Assembly: GCA_965229115.1 (NCBI GenBank)
Contig: CBDDIR010000003.1
Span: 930,001 to 994,000, forward strand
Direction: 5' to 3'
Length of the DNA: 64,000 bases
DNA from: UBA7672 sp965229115
GTDB lineage: Bacteria; Pseudomonadota; Alphaproteobacteria; Caulobacterales; Hyphomonadaceae
How positions within the stretch are numbered: position 1 is the stretch's first letter; the number at the start of each line of letters is the position of its first letter. The notes beneath the pieces are model-generated. The model was not told the DNA's origin, did not search any database, and worked only from the letters and a program-made list of their open reading frames with translations. Both the position numbers and the translations under genes were made by a program. This document shows, in pieces, positions 43,130 to 50,759 of the stretch.

Positions 43130-43144
43130 TTAACGGGCAGTTAA
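43130..43144. promoter_or_regulatory. CtrA-type box TTAA-N7-TTAA
   Basis: TTAACGGGCAGTTAA matches the full CtrA consensus spacing (TTAA, 7 nt, TTAA). It lies 187 bp before the sugar-phosphate transferase gene in a 523-bp gene-free stretch (42808-43330) that also holds the promoter of the divergent sulfurtransferase operon. CtrA is the master cell-cycle regulator in Caulobacterales and related orders. Binding is inferred. Confidence 0.55.
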
Positions 43145-43263
43145 TTCTCAGGATCCGGGAGCAAGCGCCGCCGTGTTCGCCTGTTGGGGGAAATGACGAC
43201 GCCTTTGGACGCTGCAGTGCGGCAGGTGTGGCCGCTCCAACCAGGTTTTTGGCGTTGCAGTAA

Positions 43264-43317
43264 GGACCAAAATTTCTGGTCCGGGGATTGCGTGTGGAGA
43301 CCAGGTCTTACTGGTCT
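43264..43317 (+). promoter_or_regulatory. Tandem GACCA/TGGTC hairpins in the leader of the sugar transferase gene
   Basis: Two short hairpins precede the gene: GGACCA/TGGTCC (43264-43282) and AGACCAG/CTGGTCT (43298-43317). Both are built on the same GACCA/TGGTC half-sites and the second ends 13 nt before the start codon. They could be RNA structures affecting translation or a protein-binding repeat. Role unknown. Confidence 0.4.
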
Positions 43318-43330
43318 AGGGTGTGGTTAG

Positions 43331-44023
43331 ATGAAAAACAGTAGTGGCGTCGAAGCCGACCGAATGGAAGCGTGGACTGGCGCCGCGCCTTCGCAGCAGC
43401 TGTTCAAAGTCCATTCGAGCGCGATCAAACGCGCCATGGACCTTGTGATGGCTCTGACCATACTGGCCATCCTGTCGCCGGTGTTCATCGTCGTCTACCT
43501 GATGATCAAGATCTTCGATCCGGGTCCGGCCTTCTTCAGCCACCTGCGCGTTGGCCGCGATGGCCGCATGTTCACCGTTTACAAGTTCCGCACGATGCGC
43601 CTGGACGCCCAGGAGCGTCTGGATGAAGTGCTGAAGTCCGATCCGGCCGCCGCTGCCGAATGGGCCCAGTTCCAGAAGCTTCGCAACGACCCGCGCGTCA
43701 CCGTGCTCGGCCGCTTCCTCCGCAAATCCAGCCTCGATGAGCTGCCGCAGCTGCTCAACATCATCCGCGGCGAGATGTCGGTCATTGGCCCCCGTCCGGT
43801 CACCTCGGGCGAGATCCACCGCTACGGCCCGGACTATCCGTTCTACACGGCTGTCCGCCCGGGCGTGCTCGGCCTGTGGCAAGTCAAAGGCCGCAACAAG
43901 CTCACCTATCCGGAGCGCGTGGCCTACGACATCCAGTATGTGAAGACGTGGTCGATCTGGCAGGACCTGAAGATCATGTTCATGGCCATCCCCGTCGTTC
44001 TGCTGGGTCTTGGCGCTTACTAG
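43331..44023 (+). CDS. Undecaprenyl-phosphate sugar-phosphate transferase (initiating enzyme)
   Basis: 230 residues, a short monotopic phosphoglycosyl transferase. The membrane helix is near residues 36-60, then VYKFRTMRLDA, the catalytic block SLDELPQLLNIIRGEMSVIG with PRPVT, and VRPGVLGLWQVKGRN. It lacks the four-helix N-terminal part of full-length WcaJ/WbaP, as do HfsE/PssY-like and PglC-like enzymes. It would attach the first sugar phosphate to undecaprenyl phosphate, starting the polysaccharide repeat unit. A CtrA-like box and two hairpins lie upstream, a terminator follows. Confidence 0.92.
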   Translation: MKNSSGVEADRMEAWTGAAPSQQLFKVHSSAIKRAMDLVMALTILAILSPVFIVVYLMIKIFDPGPAFFSHLRVGRDGRMFTVYKFRTMRLDAQERLDEVLKSDPAAAAEWAQFQKLRNDPRVTVLGRFLRKSSLDELPQLLNIIRGEMSVIGPRPVTSGEIHRYGPDYPFYTAVRPGVLGLWQVKGRNKLTYPERVAYDIQYVKTWSIWQDLKIMFMAIPVVLLGLGAY

Positions 44024-44073
44024 CCAGATAGGCGAGTAATCTCGCCAATACTTCCCTCAACTAGATGAATGCT

Positions 44074-44101
44074 GCGGGCCCGGAACCACTTCCGGGCCCG
44101 C
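44074..44101 (+). terminator. Hairpin terminator after the sugar transferase gene
   Basis: Perfect 12-bp stem GCGGGCCCGGAA / TTCCGGGCCCGC with a CCAC loop, 50 nt after the stop codon. The following tail is only moderately T-rich (TGTGTTCATTTC). Confidence 0.75.
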
Positions 44102-44232
44102 TGTGTTCATTTCTCAACGATGGAAACGCGACAAATTGGAAAAATCCAGCCTTTAGCACCAATGCCGCGCACGCGATTGAAGGATTGTTAAGCAGCCCCG
44201 TAAAGACTGGGCTTGTAAGCTTGCAGGATACC

Positions 44233-44487
44233 ATGAGCCACGCACCAGCATTACCGTCCGGAGGCGCTTTGAGCTCGACCCGCAGAGGTTGGAACGCTCC
44301 AGCAAATCGCGCCAGCGCGACGGAGGAGCAGCGCGTCAACAAGCCGGTGCACTTCGACGCTGAAACGCCCGATCCCTACGCTGGCGAGAAGAAATGGCCG
44401 GCTTGGGCTGTCACCCTCGGCGTGATCGTATTCTGCGGCGCGTTCTGGACCGGCGTCAGCGTTATCTTCAAACAGCTGGTCGGCTAA
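44233..44487 (+). CDS. Small single-pass membrane protein
   Basis: 84 residues from ATG 44233 (AGGA 4 nt upstream); the frame extends upstream through the terminator, so earlier starts are rejected. A polar, Ala/Ser/Arg-rich N-terminal half is followed by DPYAGEKKWPAWAVTLGVIV and a C-terminal transmembrane helix ending FKQLVG. Tail-anchored topology likely. No recognised family. Its neighbours are the sugar transferase (same strand, beyond a terminator) and the convergent cysteine synthase. Confidence 0.55.
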   Translation: MSHAPALPSGGALSSTRRGWNAPANRASATEEQRVNKPVHFDAETPDPYAGEKKWPAWAVTLGVIVFCGAFWTGVSVIFKQLVG

Positions 44488-44493
44488 CCAGCC

Positions 44494-45498
44494 TCAGCCT
44501 TCATACCAGTCAGGAACCGGCAGGCCTTTCTCTTTCAGGAAAGCGCCATTGTAGAGTTTCGACAGGTAACGGGTTCCATAGTCGCAAAGCACCGTAACCA
44601 CGGTCGAACCCTTGCCCAGCTTGGTCGCCAGCTGCATCGCGCCGGCGATGTTCACGCCCGACGATCCGCCCAGGCACATGCCTTCATTCCGCGTCAGATC
44701 GAACAGCACGCGCAGCGCTTCCGCATCGTCAATCCGCCAGGCGTCGTCGACCTCGACCCCCTCAAGGTTCGCGGTAATGCGTGACTGCCCAATGCCTTCG
44801 GTAACTGACGTGCCTTCAGACTTCAGCTCGCCCGTCTTGTAATACGAGAACAAGGAAGCGCCGCCAGGATCGGCCAGGCCGATCTGGATCTTCTTGTTGC
44901 GCTCCTTCAGCGCCATCGACACGCCGCCCAGCGTGCCGCCCGAACCGACCGAGCAGATGAAGCCATCGACCTTGCCGTCGGTCTGTTCCCAGATCTCCGG
45001 CCCCGTCGTTTCGTAGTGCGCGTTGCGGTTCGCGGTATTGTCGAACTGGTTCGCCCAGATCGCGCCTTTCGGCTCCGTCTTGGCCATTTCTTCGGCCAGA
45101 CGCTGCGAATACTTCACATAGTGATTGGGGTTGGCGTAGGGGACCGCATCCACCTCCACCAGCTTTGCGCCAAGCGAACGCACTGCGTCCTTCTTCTCCT
45201 GGCTCTGCGTGCGCGGCATCACGATAACCGTGCGATACCCCAGCGCATTGCCCACCACTGCCAGGCCAATGCCCGTGTTCCCGGCTGTGCCCTCGACGAT
45301 CACGCCGCCAGGCTGCAACCGGCCGGATTTCTCCGCATCGCGGATCATGCCCAGCGCCGCGCGGTCCTTCACGGACTGGCCGGGGTTCAGGAACTCCGCC
45401 TTCCCATAGATGTTCGCGCCGGTGATCTCCGAGGCTTTCCGCAGCTTGATCAGCGGCGTGCGCCCGATCGCTTCGACGACGTTGCCATTAATCCGCAT
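44494..45498 (-). CDS. cysK: Cysteine synthase (O-acetylserine sulfhydrylase) family
   Basis: 334 residues. PLP lysine K44 in FLNPGQSVKDRAALG, the substrate loop VEGTAGNTGIGLA and the phosphate loop CSVGSGGTLGGVSMAL mark the cysteine synthase/cystathionine beta-synthase fold. It makes cysteine from O-acetylserine and sulfide. The Gly-Thr-Ala variant of the substrate loop and the slightly long C-terminus are seen in a CysK-like subgroup, so the exact substrate could differ. No CysE or Cbl regulator is adjacent. Confidence 0.88.
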   Translation of the reverse strand: MRINGNVVEAIGRTPLIKLRKASEITGANIYGKAEFLNPGQSVKDRAALGMIRDAEKSGRLQPGGVIVEGTAGNTGIGLAVVGNALGYRTVIVMPRTQSQEKKDAVRSLGAKLVEVDAVPYANPNHYVKYSQRLAEEMAKTEPKGAIWANQFDNTANRNAHYETTGPEIWEQTDGKVDGFICSVGSGGTLGGVSMALKERNKKIQIGLADPGGASLFSYYKTGELKSEGTSVTEGIGQSRITANLEGVEVDDAWRIDDAEALRVLFDLTRNEGMCLGGSSGVNIAGAMQLATKLGKGSTVVTVLCDYGTRYLSKLYNGAFLKEKGLPVPDWYEG

Positions 45499-45658
45499 GA
45501 AAACCCCTTGGCGCAGCCGTCCCGTGGCGGGCTCGTCGCGCTCTATGACCTAGGGAGATTGTGGCGTCCGATCAACCTGTTGCCCGCGTGATCCGAAGGG
45601 AATTGGCCTGCGTATTCCTGATAACCGGCCATGGCGCCCGGGTTGGCAGGCCCCTTAG

Positions 45659-46258
45659 ATGACCTCTCACGACAACGCCTATACGGCATTCATGCTGGAT
45701 TACGCAGCAGGCGTCCTCCCACCGGCGGAACGTCTTGTTGCCGACGTCCACCGCGCCCTGTCGCCATCCGGAAGCCAGGCTGCCCGCCTGCTCGATGCCG
45801 TCGGCGGCCTGATGCTGGAAGAGATCGGCCCGCGTGGCCCCGTCGCGCAGCCTGCGTTGGGCGAGCAGGGCGGGGCCCAGCGTACGTCCCGCCTCGACCC
45901 GTATCTCAACCGCGATCTCACCGCCCTCAGATGGCGCAGGGACATCTGGGGCATGAAGACATTCCCCACCAACACGCCCATGGCCAGCATGCTGCGCCTC
46001 GACCCGGGCGAGCGCGCACCCGGCCACTGCCACGGCCGCCGCGATGTGACGGTCGTCCTGTGCGGCAGCTATGCCGACGAGTTCGGCGTCTATGAACGCG
46101 GCGATCTCGCCTTCGCCGAGCCCGGCCTGCGCCACCAGCCGCGCGCCGTCGGCAATGAAACATGCGTCTGCCTGCTCGCAACAGAAGCCGGGCGGCCGCT
46201 ACTTGGATTCTTCGGAATGTTCGGGGTGGGCGTCAGAAAACAAAAGGACGCCACATGA
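45659..46258 (+). CDS. ChrR-like cupin anti-sigma-factor homologue lacking the Zn-binding Cys pair
   Basis: 199 residues. The N-terminus (AFMLDYAAGVLPPAERLVAD) resembles the anti-sigma domain of ChrR, which binds zinc through an HxxxCxxC motif; here the matching segment reads VHRALSPSGS, so both cysteines are missing. The C-terminal cupin keeps MLRLDPGERAPGHCHGRRDV and YERGDLAFAEPGLRHQPRA with candidate metal ligands. No ECF sigma gene is adjacent. It may be a divergent anti-sigma factor or a repurposed cupin sensor. It overlaps the DUF6134 gene by ATGA. Confidence 0.7.
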   Translation: MTSHDNAYTAFMLDYAAGVLPPAERLVADVHRALSPSGSQAARLLDAVGGLMLEEIGPRGPVAQPALGEQGGAQRTSRLDPYLNRDLTALRWRRDIWGMKTFPTNTPMASMLRLDPGERAPGHCHGRRDVTVVLCGSYADEFGVYERGDLAFAEPGLRHQPRAVGNETCVCLLATEAGRPLLGFFGMFGVGVRKQKDAT

Positions 46259-46908
46259 TGCGCCTCGCCGCACTCGTCTTCGCCGCCGCTCTCATGGCGC
46301 TGCCCGCCAGCGCTCAACCCTGGCAACCCAAGAACGGCGACAAGCTCGAGTTCGACGTGATGCGCGATGGCGGCGAGTTCGGCACGCACATCGTCAAGTT
46401 CACCCGCGATGGCGACGCGCTCACGGTCAAGACCGATGTGGTCCTCAAAGTCACCTTCGGCCCCATCACCTTCTTCGACTACTCGCACGACGTGACCGAA
46501 CGCTACGCAGGCGACAAGCTCGTCTGGGTCAACTCGCGCACCAAGCAGGACGGCAAGTGGAAGACCCTCACCGTCGAGCCCACCGAAGGCGGCCTCGATG
46601 TGAAAGGGGCCAAGTTCAAGGGCGTCCTCAAGGGCGTCGTCATCCCGTCCACCCACTGGAATCGCGACGAGATGAAACAGCCCACCATGTTCTCCACCGA
46701 GACCGGCGAGATGCTGCCGATGAAGGTGAAGGATCGCGGCATGGAATCCGTGAAAGTCGGCACGCAGACGATCCAGGCGCAACGCTTCGACGTCGACAGC
46801 GAGATCGACGCGTCCTTCTGGTACGACGCTGAAGGCCGCTGGGTGAAAACCTATTTCGAAACGCAGGGCTCGAAGATCGAATACCGCCTGCGCGCGCTTC
46901 CGACCTGA
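46255..46908 (+). CDS. DUF6134-family secreted protein
   Basis: 217 residues from ATG 46255, which overlaps the previous stop (ATGA) and has AAAGGA upstream. The signal peptide ends at ASA-QP. The mature protein is beta-rich: KLEFDVMRDGGEFGTHIVKF, LKVTFGPITFFDYSHDVTER, FWYDAEGRWVKTYFETQGS. This order matches DUF6134, a family of unknown function. Coupling to a ChrR-like gene suggests shared regulation, perhaps in oxidative or envelope stress. Confidence 0.78.
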   Translation: MMRLAALVFAAALMALPASAQPWQPKNGDKLEFDVMRDGGEFGTHIVKFTRDGDALTVKTDVVLKVTFGPITFFDYSHDVTERYAGDKLVWVNSRTKQDGKWKTLTVEPTEGGLDVKGAKFKGVLKGVVIPSTHWNRDEMKQPTMFSTETGEMLPMKVKDRGMESVKVGTQTIQAQRFDVDSEIDASFWYDAEGRWVKTYFETQGSKIEYRLRALPT

Positions 46909-46939
46909 TCGCCGAATCCAGTCTCGGTGTGGCAGCCCG

Positions 46940-47653
46940 CTATTTCGGCTTCTTCACCCGGTCACGATCGATGCGACGGCCGCCCTGAAGAATGTTCGTC
47001 ATGGCGTAGTTGGCTTCATGGCAGGCGTATTCGTATAGCGGCGCGTGCGTTCGAATATACGTCGTCTCCGCTGTCCAGGGCGTCGTATAGAGCGAGGCGT
47101 CAGAGACGGTGAAGCGATACCGGAACTCATGATCCGAAATCGGCGTGAAGCGCTCAACCACAACTGATTGCGGCGACAGCATCATTATCCCTTGTGGCGG
47201 CGCGATCCTGAATTCGTCATCCGCGCGGAACCCCGTCGTCTCGACCACGAGCACGTCGCCTTCCCAGTGAGCTGCCGACAATCCGTGAGGACTCGTCACC
47301 CGCGCATCCGGCTTCACGCCATCAAAGGGCAGTATGCGAAGATCGTTCAGTCCTTCGGACAGAAAGACGAGATGCGTCGGTGTCTGAACGATCTGTGCGT
47401 ACGCGTTGGAGGGCGGGGCAAGCATGGGCGCGCGTCCGCCGCCTGCAATGCATCGCTCCGAAGGGTCCCGTTCTTCCGGATTGTCGAGCGCATCCGAACT
47501 GAACAGCTTCTCGATCGCAGCCTCTGCTTTCGGCGTGAACGGGATGCGACCGGTGTCGGGATCAACGACCAGCGACGTGCGGAATTTTCCGTCGACCGGC
47601 GCCAGCCCCGTCAGGTCCATATCTGAATCCGGATTACTGTGTCCGGGTCGTTT
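46940..47653 (-). pseudogene. 3' part of a secreted-protein gene split by the IS element
   Basis: From CGA at 47650 the minus strand encodes 236 residues in the same frame as the 5' fragment at 48942-49175. Landmarks are RTSLVVDPDTGRIPFTPKAE, ERCIAGGGRAPMLAPPSNAY, QIVQTPTHLVFLSEGLNDLR and APLYEYACHEANYAMTNIL. These resemble a widespread family of secreted proteins of unknown function common in sphingomonads and related soil bacteria. The frame continues into the IS and could be read from an ATG there, but without the signal peptide. TTT at 47651-47653 is the target duplication. Confidence 0.9.
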
Positions 47654-47688
47654 ATGATCGGCCCCCACCGAGTGGTCCAAGTCGATTG

Positions 47689-48606
47689 TTAGTTCATTGC
47701 TCGCTCTGATGCTAGCCGGAGCATGGCTGGCGGAGCGCTTGCGCGACGCGGAGCCGGCCATGCTCCGGCTAGCGTCGGCATGAAGACCTCCGGGGCCGGG
47801 GCGCGATATCCAAGCGATGCATGAGGACGCACGGCGTTGAAGTGACGACGCCAGCTCTCGATCACGACACGGGCTTCAGCGAGTGAGTAGAAGATCTCGC
47901 CATTGAGAAGTTCATCGCGCAATCGCGCATTGAAGGACTCGACGAAGCCGTTCTCCCACGGACTGCCGGGCGCGATGTAGGCGGTCCTGGCGCCTACTGC
48001 CGCGATCCACTCCTGCACTGCCTGGGCGATAAATTCGGGCCCGTTGTCTGAACGAACATGTTCGGGCACGCCACGCGTGATGAAGAGATCAGACAACACG
48101 TCGATGACGTCGATCGACTTCAGCTTTCGTTCGATGCGGATGGCGATGCATTCATGCGTGAACTCATCGACGACATTGAGCATCCGGTACTTCCTCCCCT
48201 CATGGGTGCGGTCTTCGACGAAGTCGTAAGACCAGACATGGTTGCGGCGCTCCGCCCGGAGGCGGATGCACGATCCATCGCTGAGCCATAAACGGCTGCG
48301 TTTTGGCTGTTTCTGAGGAACCTTCAGTCCCTCCTGCCGCCAGATCCGCTCGACCCGCTTGTCGTTCACGACCCAGCCCGCCGTGGATCGCAGCAGGGCT
48401 GCGATCTTCCGGTAGCCATAGCGGCCGTACTGCCTGGCCAGCTCGACAATGTCGGCGGTCAGTCGTTCCTCGTCGTCATGGCCCCGCGGCCGCTTGCGCT
48501 GCGTGGAGCGATGTTGTCCGAGCACACGGCAGACCCGGCGCTCGGACAGTCTCAGCTCCGACCTGACATGGTCGATGCAGGCGCGGCGACGCGCGGGGCT
48601 CAGAAG
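47689..48606 (-). CDS. IS3-family OrfB, DDE transposase (frameshift product)
   Basis: 306 codons counted from the slippery site at 48606. HTH_21 and rve integrase core: GYRKIAALLRSTAGWVVNDK, then the catalytic triad D in VWSYDFVEDR, D in HVRSDNGPEF and E in ENGFVESFNARLRDE (DD35E spacing). Alone it could start at ATG 48525, but the natural product is probably the OrfAB fusion made by -1 frameshifting at GGGAAAC. The 3' end contains a perfect 17-bp inverted repeat (47711-47727 and 47757-47773). Confidence 0.93.
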   Translation of the reverse strand, partial: LLSPARRRACIDHVRSELRLSERRVCRVLGQHRSTQRKRPRGHDDEERLTADIVELARQYGRYGYRKIAALLRSTAGWVVNDKRVERIWRQEGLKVPQKQPKRSRLWLSDGSCIRLRAERRNHVWSYDFVEDRTHEGRKYRMLNVVDEFTHECIAIRIERKLKSIDVIDVLSDLFITRGVPEHVRSDNGPEFIAQAVQEWIAAVGARTAYIAPGSPWENGFVESFNARLRDELLNGEIFYSLAEARVVIESWRRHFNAVRPHASLGYRAPAPEVFMPTLAGAWPAPRRASAPPAMLRLASERAMN

Positions 48607-48878
48607 TTTCCCTTGGCGGCTTCCGACAGGATCAGCTTGTCCAGCGTCAGATCCGACACCGCCTTGCGCAGCCGCTGGTTCTCCAGCTCAAGATCCTTCA
48701 TGCGCTTGACCTGATCGGTCTTCAGGCCGCCAAACTCAGATCGCCATCGATAGTAGGTGACGTCCGTGACCCCGATCGACCGCACCGCATCGGTCACTGA
48801 CTGGCCCTGCGAGACCAGCACATCAACCTGCCGGAGCTTCGCAACAATCTCCTCCAGCTTGTAACGCTTCCTTGCCAT
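48600..48878 (-). CDS. IS3-family OrfA, helix-turn-helix protein
   Basis: 92 residues. YKLEEIVAKLRQVDVLVSQG and AVRSIGVTDVTYYRWRSEFG form the Tnp_1/HTH part, followed by a leucine-rich coiled coil (VKRMKDLELENQRLRKAVSD). GGAGTAGGTGG precedes the ATG. Near its end codons AAG GGA AAC form the heptamer G-GGA-AAC (48612-48606), a classic -1 slippery site that moves ribosomes into orfB before the TGA at 48600. Confidence 0.92.
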   Translation of the reverse strand: MARKRYKLEEIVAKLRQVDVLVSQGQSVTDAVRSIGVTDVTYYRWRSEFGGLKTDQVKRMKDLELENQRLRKAVSDLTLDKLILSEAAKGNF

Positions 48879-48941
48879 CCACCTACTCCATCCGCTCCAA
48901 AAACATATCTAAGTGCGGACCACTTCAAAGGGGGCGGATCA

Positions 48942-49175
48942 TTTCGCCATTCCCTCGTGATAGCCCGCGATGAGCGTCCGGGCCTTGTCGGCGTCAACGG
49001 AGACGGCGTCTGCCCCCGGCATCCGTTCGAGCGGCGTCAGCCAGCGGCTCTCCCAGCTTCCTTGCAGATCGGGATGCCCATCGGCGCCACGCAGAATTGC
49101 GCCCTGCGCCTGCGCCCAACCGGCAGGCGAGGCCATCACTGCGAGGAAAGCGCAGGCGAGCAATGGAATGCGCAA
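48942..49175 (-). pseudogene. 5' part of the secreted-protein gene split by the IS element
   Basis: 78 codons starting MRIPLLACAFLAVMASPAGW with a signal peptide (AQA cleavage), then ADGHPDLQGSWESRWLTPLE and IAGYHEGMAK. The first bases of the IS supply an immediate TGA. Joining AK to RPGHSNPDSDMDL of the 3' part across one copy of the TTT/AAA duplication restores an uninterrupted 314-residue protein. PDLQGSW near the N-terminus is typical of the same secreted family. Confidence 0.92.
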
Positions 49176-49485
49176 GCAGGACCCCGATTTCTGGCGCGAT
49201 CGTCGCAGCTGGATACAGTGTTGCGACCGTTGCTGTCCAATGGTTCACGCCACGCTGCGCGGTCCGCCATGGCTCTGGCGCGAAAGCCGGCGCGTCAGGC
49301 TTACGCCACGCATGATGAAGAGCCACGTTTCGCCTCATTCCGTTCATCATTACGTTGCCGCCACAAGCGGAACGGCCTGCGATTAACAGGCGTTGCCTTC
49401 CCGAGCGATTGGAGCCCCTCGGCTGGTTCCAGTCAGTTTCTCGCACGCATCCGCATGGCGGATGCAGGAAAGCAAGGAGTACCCA
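49176..49485. other. Divergent intergenic region between the disrupted gene and the DUF992 gene
   Basis: 310 bp without a convincing gene. Short open frames here overlap and have shadow-like composition. It must contain the promoters of both divergent genes. I see no strong palindrome or CtrA box. AAGGAG at 49474-49479 is the ribosome site of the DUF992 gene. Confidence 0.5.
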
Positions 49486-49971
49486 ATGCCGAATACCTCC
49501 ACGAAGATCGCAACGATTGCTGCAGCCCTCGGCGCTGCGATGATGGCCGCCACGCCCGCTCACGCAGCCGGTGTTAAAGTCGGCACGCTCACCTGCGATG
49601 TCGAAGCAGGGTGGGGCTATGTGCTGGGCTCGCAGAAAGACCTGAACTGCGTATTCAAGTCGGGCACTAACGGCACGATCGCCAAATACACCGGCGACGT
49701 CACCAAGCTCGGCGTCGACATCGGCTACACCAATTCAGGCACCATGATCTGGGCGGTCGTCGCTCCGTCGAAAGACATGAAGCTCGACGCGCTTGAAGGC
49801 TCGTATGGCGGCGTCACTGCCGGCGCCACAGCCGTTGTCGGCGGCAATGTGAACGTCCTCGTCGGCGGCCTCGACAAATCGATCTCGCTTCAACCGATCA
49901 GTGTCGAAGGCAATAGCGGTATCTCGATCACCGCCGCTGTCGGCGCGATGCAGCTGCGTCACGAGAAGTAG
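49486..49971 (+). CDS. DUF992-family secreted protein
   Basis: 161 residues from ATG 49486 (AAGGAG upstream); the frame is open earlier but lacks a signal there. Signal peptide to AHA-AG, then the DUF992 pattern: VGTLTCDVEAGWGYVLGSQK, LNCVFKSGTNGTIAKYTGD, LGVDIGYTNSGTMIWAVVAP and ISLQPISVEGNSGISITAAV. The family is almost confined to alphaproteobacteria; proteins are exported, with two conserved cysteines and no known activity. A terminator follows. Confidence 0.92.
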   Translation: MPNTSTKIATIAAALGAAMMAATPAHAAGVKVGTLTCDVEAGWGYVLGSQKDLNCVFKSGTNGTIAKYTGDVTKLGVDIGYTNSGTMIWAVVAPSKDMKLDALEGSYGGVTAGATAVVGGNVNVLVGGLDKSISLQPISVEGNSGISITAAVGAMQLRHEK

Positions 49972-50006
49972 GAAGTAGCAGGTACGGTCCATAACCAGGA
50001 CCAACG

Positions 50007-50036
50007 AACGCGGCGGCTTCGGTCGCCGCGTTTTTT
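50007..50036. terminator. Rho-independent terminator after the DUF992 gene
   Basis: 9-bp stem AACGCGGCG / CGCCGCGTT with an 8-nt loop and a run of six T at 50031-50036. It overlaps the stop of the convergent glutathione transferase gene and probably serves both. Confidence 0.88.
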
Positions 50037-50739
50037 ATGCGGGCTTGGCCGGAATGGTCACGCCGCGCTGCACGGCAGGCCGCGCCATCGCGCGCTCGAA
50101 CCACGCCTTCACGTTGGTGAAGCTGTCATACCCGACCAGCGGACCGGCCTCGTAGAAGCCGATGAAGTTGCGCACCATGCCGATGATCGCGATGTCGGCG
50201 ATGGTGTACTCATCGCCCATCATCCACTGCCGCCCGTCCAGCCGCTTATCCAGCACGCCGAACAAACGCTTCGCCTCATCGACATAGCGTTGCAGCGGTC
50301 GCTTATCCTCGAGGTTCTTCCCGTCGAACTTGTAGAAATATCCCACCTGCCCAAACATTGGCCCGATCGCCGACATCTGGAAGTGCAGCCACTGCAGCGT
50401 CTCATACCGACGCGCGCCCGTGGGCAGGAACTGCCCTGTCTTGTCCGCGAGATATTCGAGGATCGCGCCGCTCTCGAACAGCGTCATCGGCTGCCCGCTC
50501 GGTCCATCCGGATCGATGATCGCCGGAATCTTGCCGTTGGGATTCAACGACAGGAATTCCGGCGTCTTCTGATCCTGTTTTCCGAAGTCGACGTAATGCG
50601 CCTCGTAAGGCAGCCCCGTCTCCTCCAGCATGATCGCGATCTTCACGCCGTTAGGCGTGGTCAGTGAATACAGCTGCAACCTGTCCGGATGTTTCGCCGG
50701 CCAGCGTTTCGTGATCGGAAAGTCATCTGGGAATCTCAT
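50035..50739 (-). CDS. Glutathione S-transferase
   Basis: 234 residues. The thioredoxin-like N-terminal domain has LQLYSLTTPNGVKIAIMLEE, LSLNPNGKIPAIIDPDG and the glutathione contact LFESGAILEYLADK; the helical C-terminal domain ends with DEYTIADIAIIGMVRNF. The TPNG active-site region and overall layout match YfcG/Ure2p-like (nu-class) enzymes, which often act as disulfide-bond reductases. The protein is cytosolic. It lies downstream of the SMR exporter gene with a 20-bp gap, so the two may share a transcript and the riboswitch. Confidence 0.9.
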   Translation of the reverse strand: MRFPDDFPITKRWPAKHPDRLQLYSLTTPNGVKIAIMLEETGLPYEAHYVDFGKQDQKTPEFLSLNPNGKIPAIIDPDGPSGQPMTLFESGAILEYLADKTGQFLPTGARRYETLQWLHFQMSAIGPMFGQVGYFYKFDGKNLEDKRPLQRYVDEAKRLFGVLDKRLDGRQWMMGDEYTIADIAIIGMVRNFIGFYEAGPLVGYDSFTNVKAWFERAMARPAVQRGVTIPAKPA

Positions 50740-50759
50740 GACTCCAATCTAGGCGCCAA

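Larger units (their letters stand above)
47654..48941. mobile_element. IS3-family insertion sequence, complete
   Basis: 1288 bp between two TTT target duplications (47651-47653 and 48942-48944). The terminal inverted repeats start TGATCGGCCCCC on the left and TGATCCGCCCCC on the right, both continuing to AGTGGTCC. Two overlapping reading frames encode OrfA and OrfB, both on the minus strand. Both frames, the slippery site and the DDE residues are intact, so it may still be active. orfA and end type suggest the IS407-like group, with moderate confidence. Confidence 0.93.
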
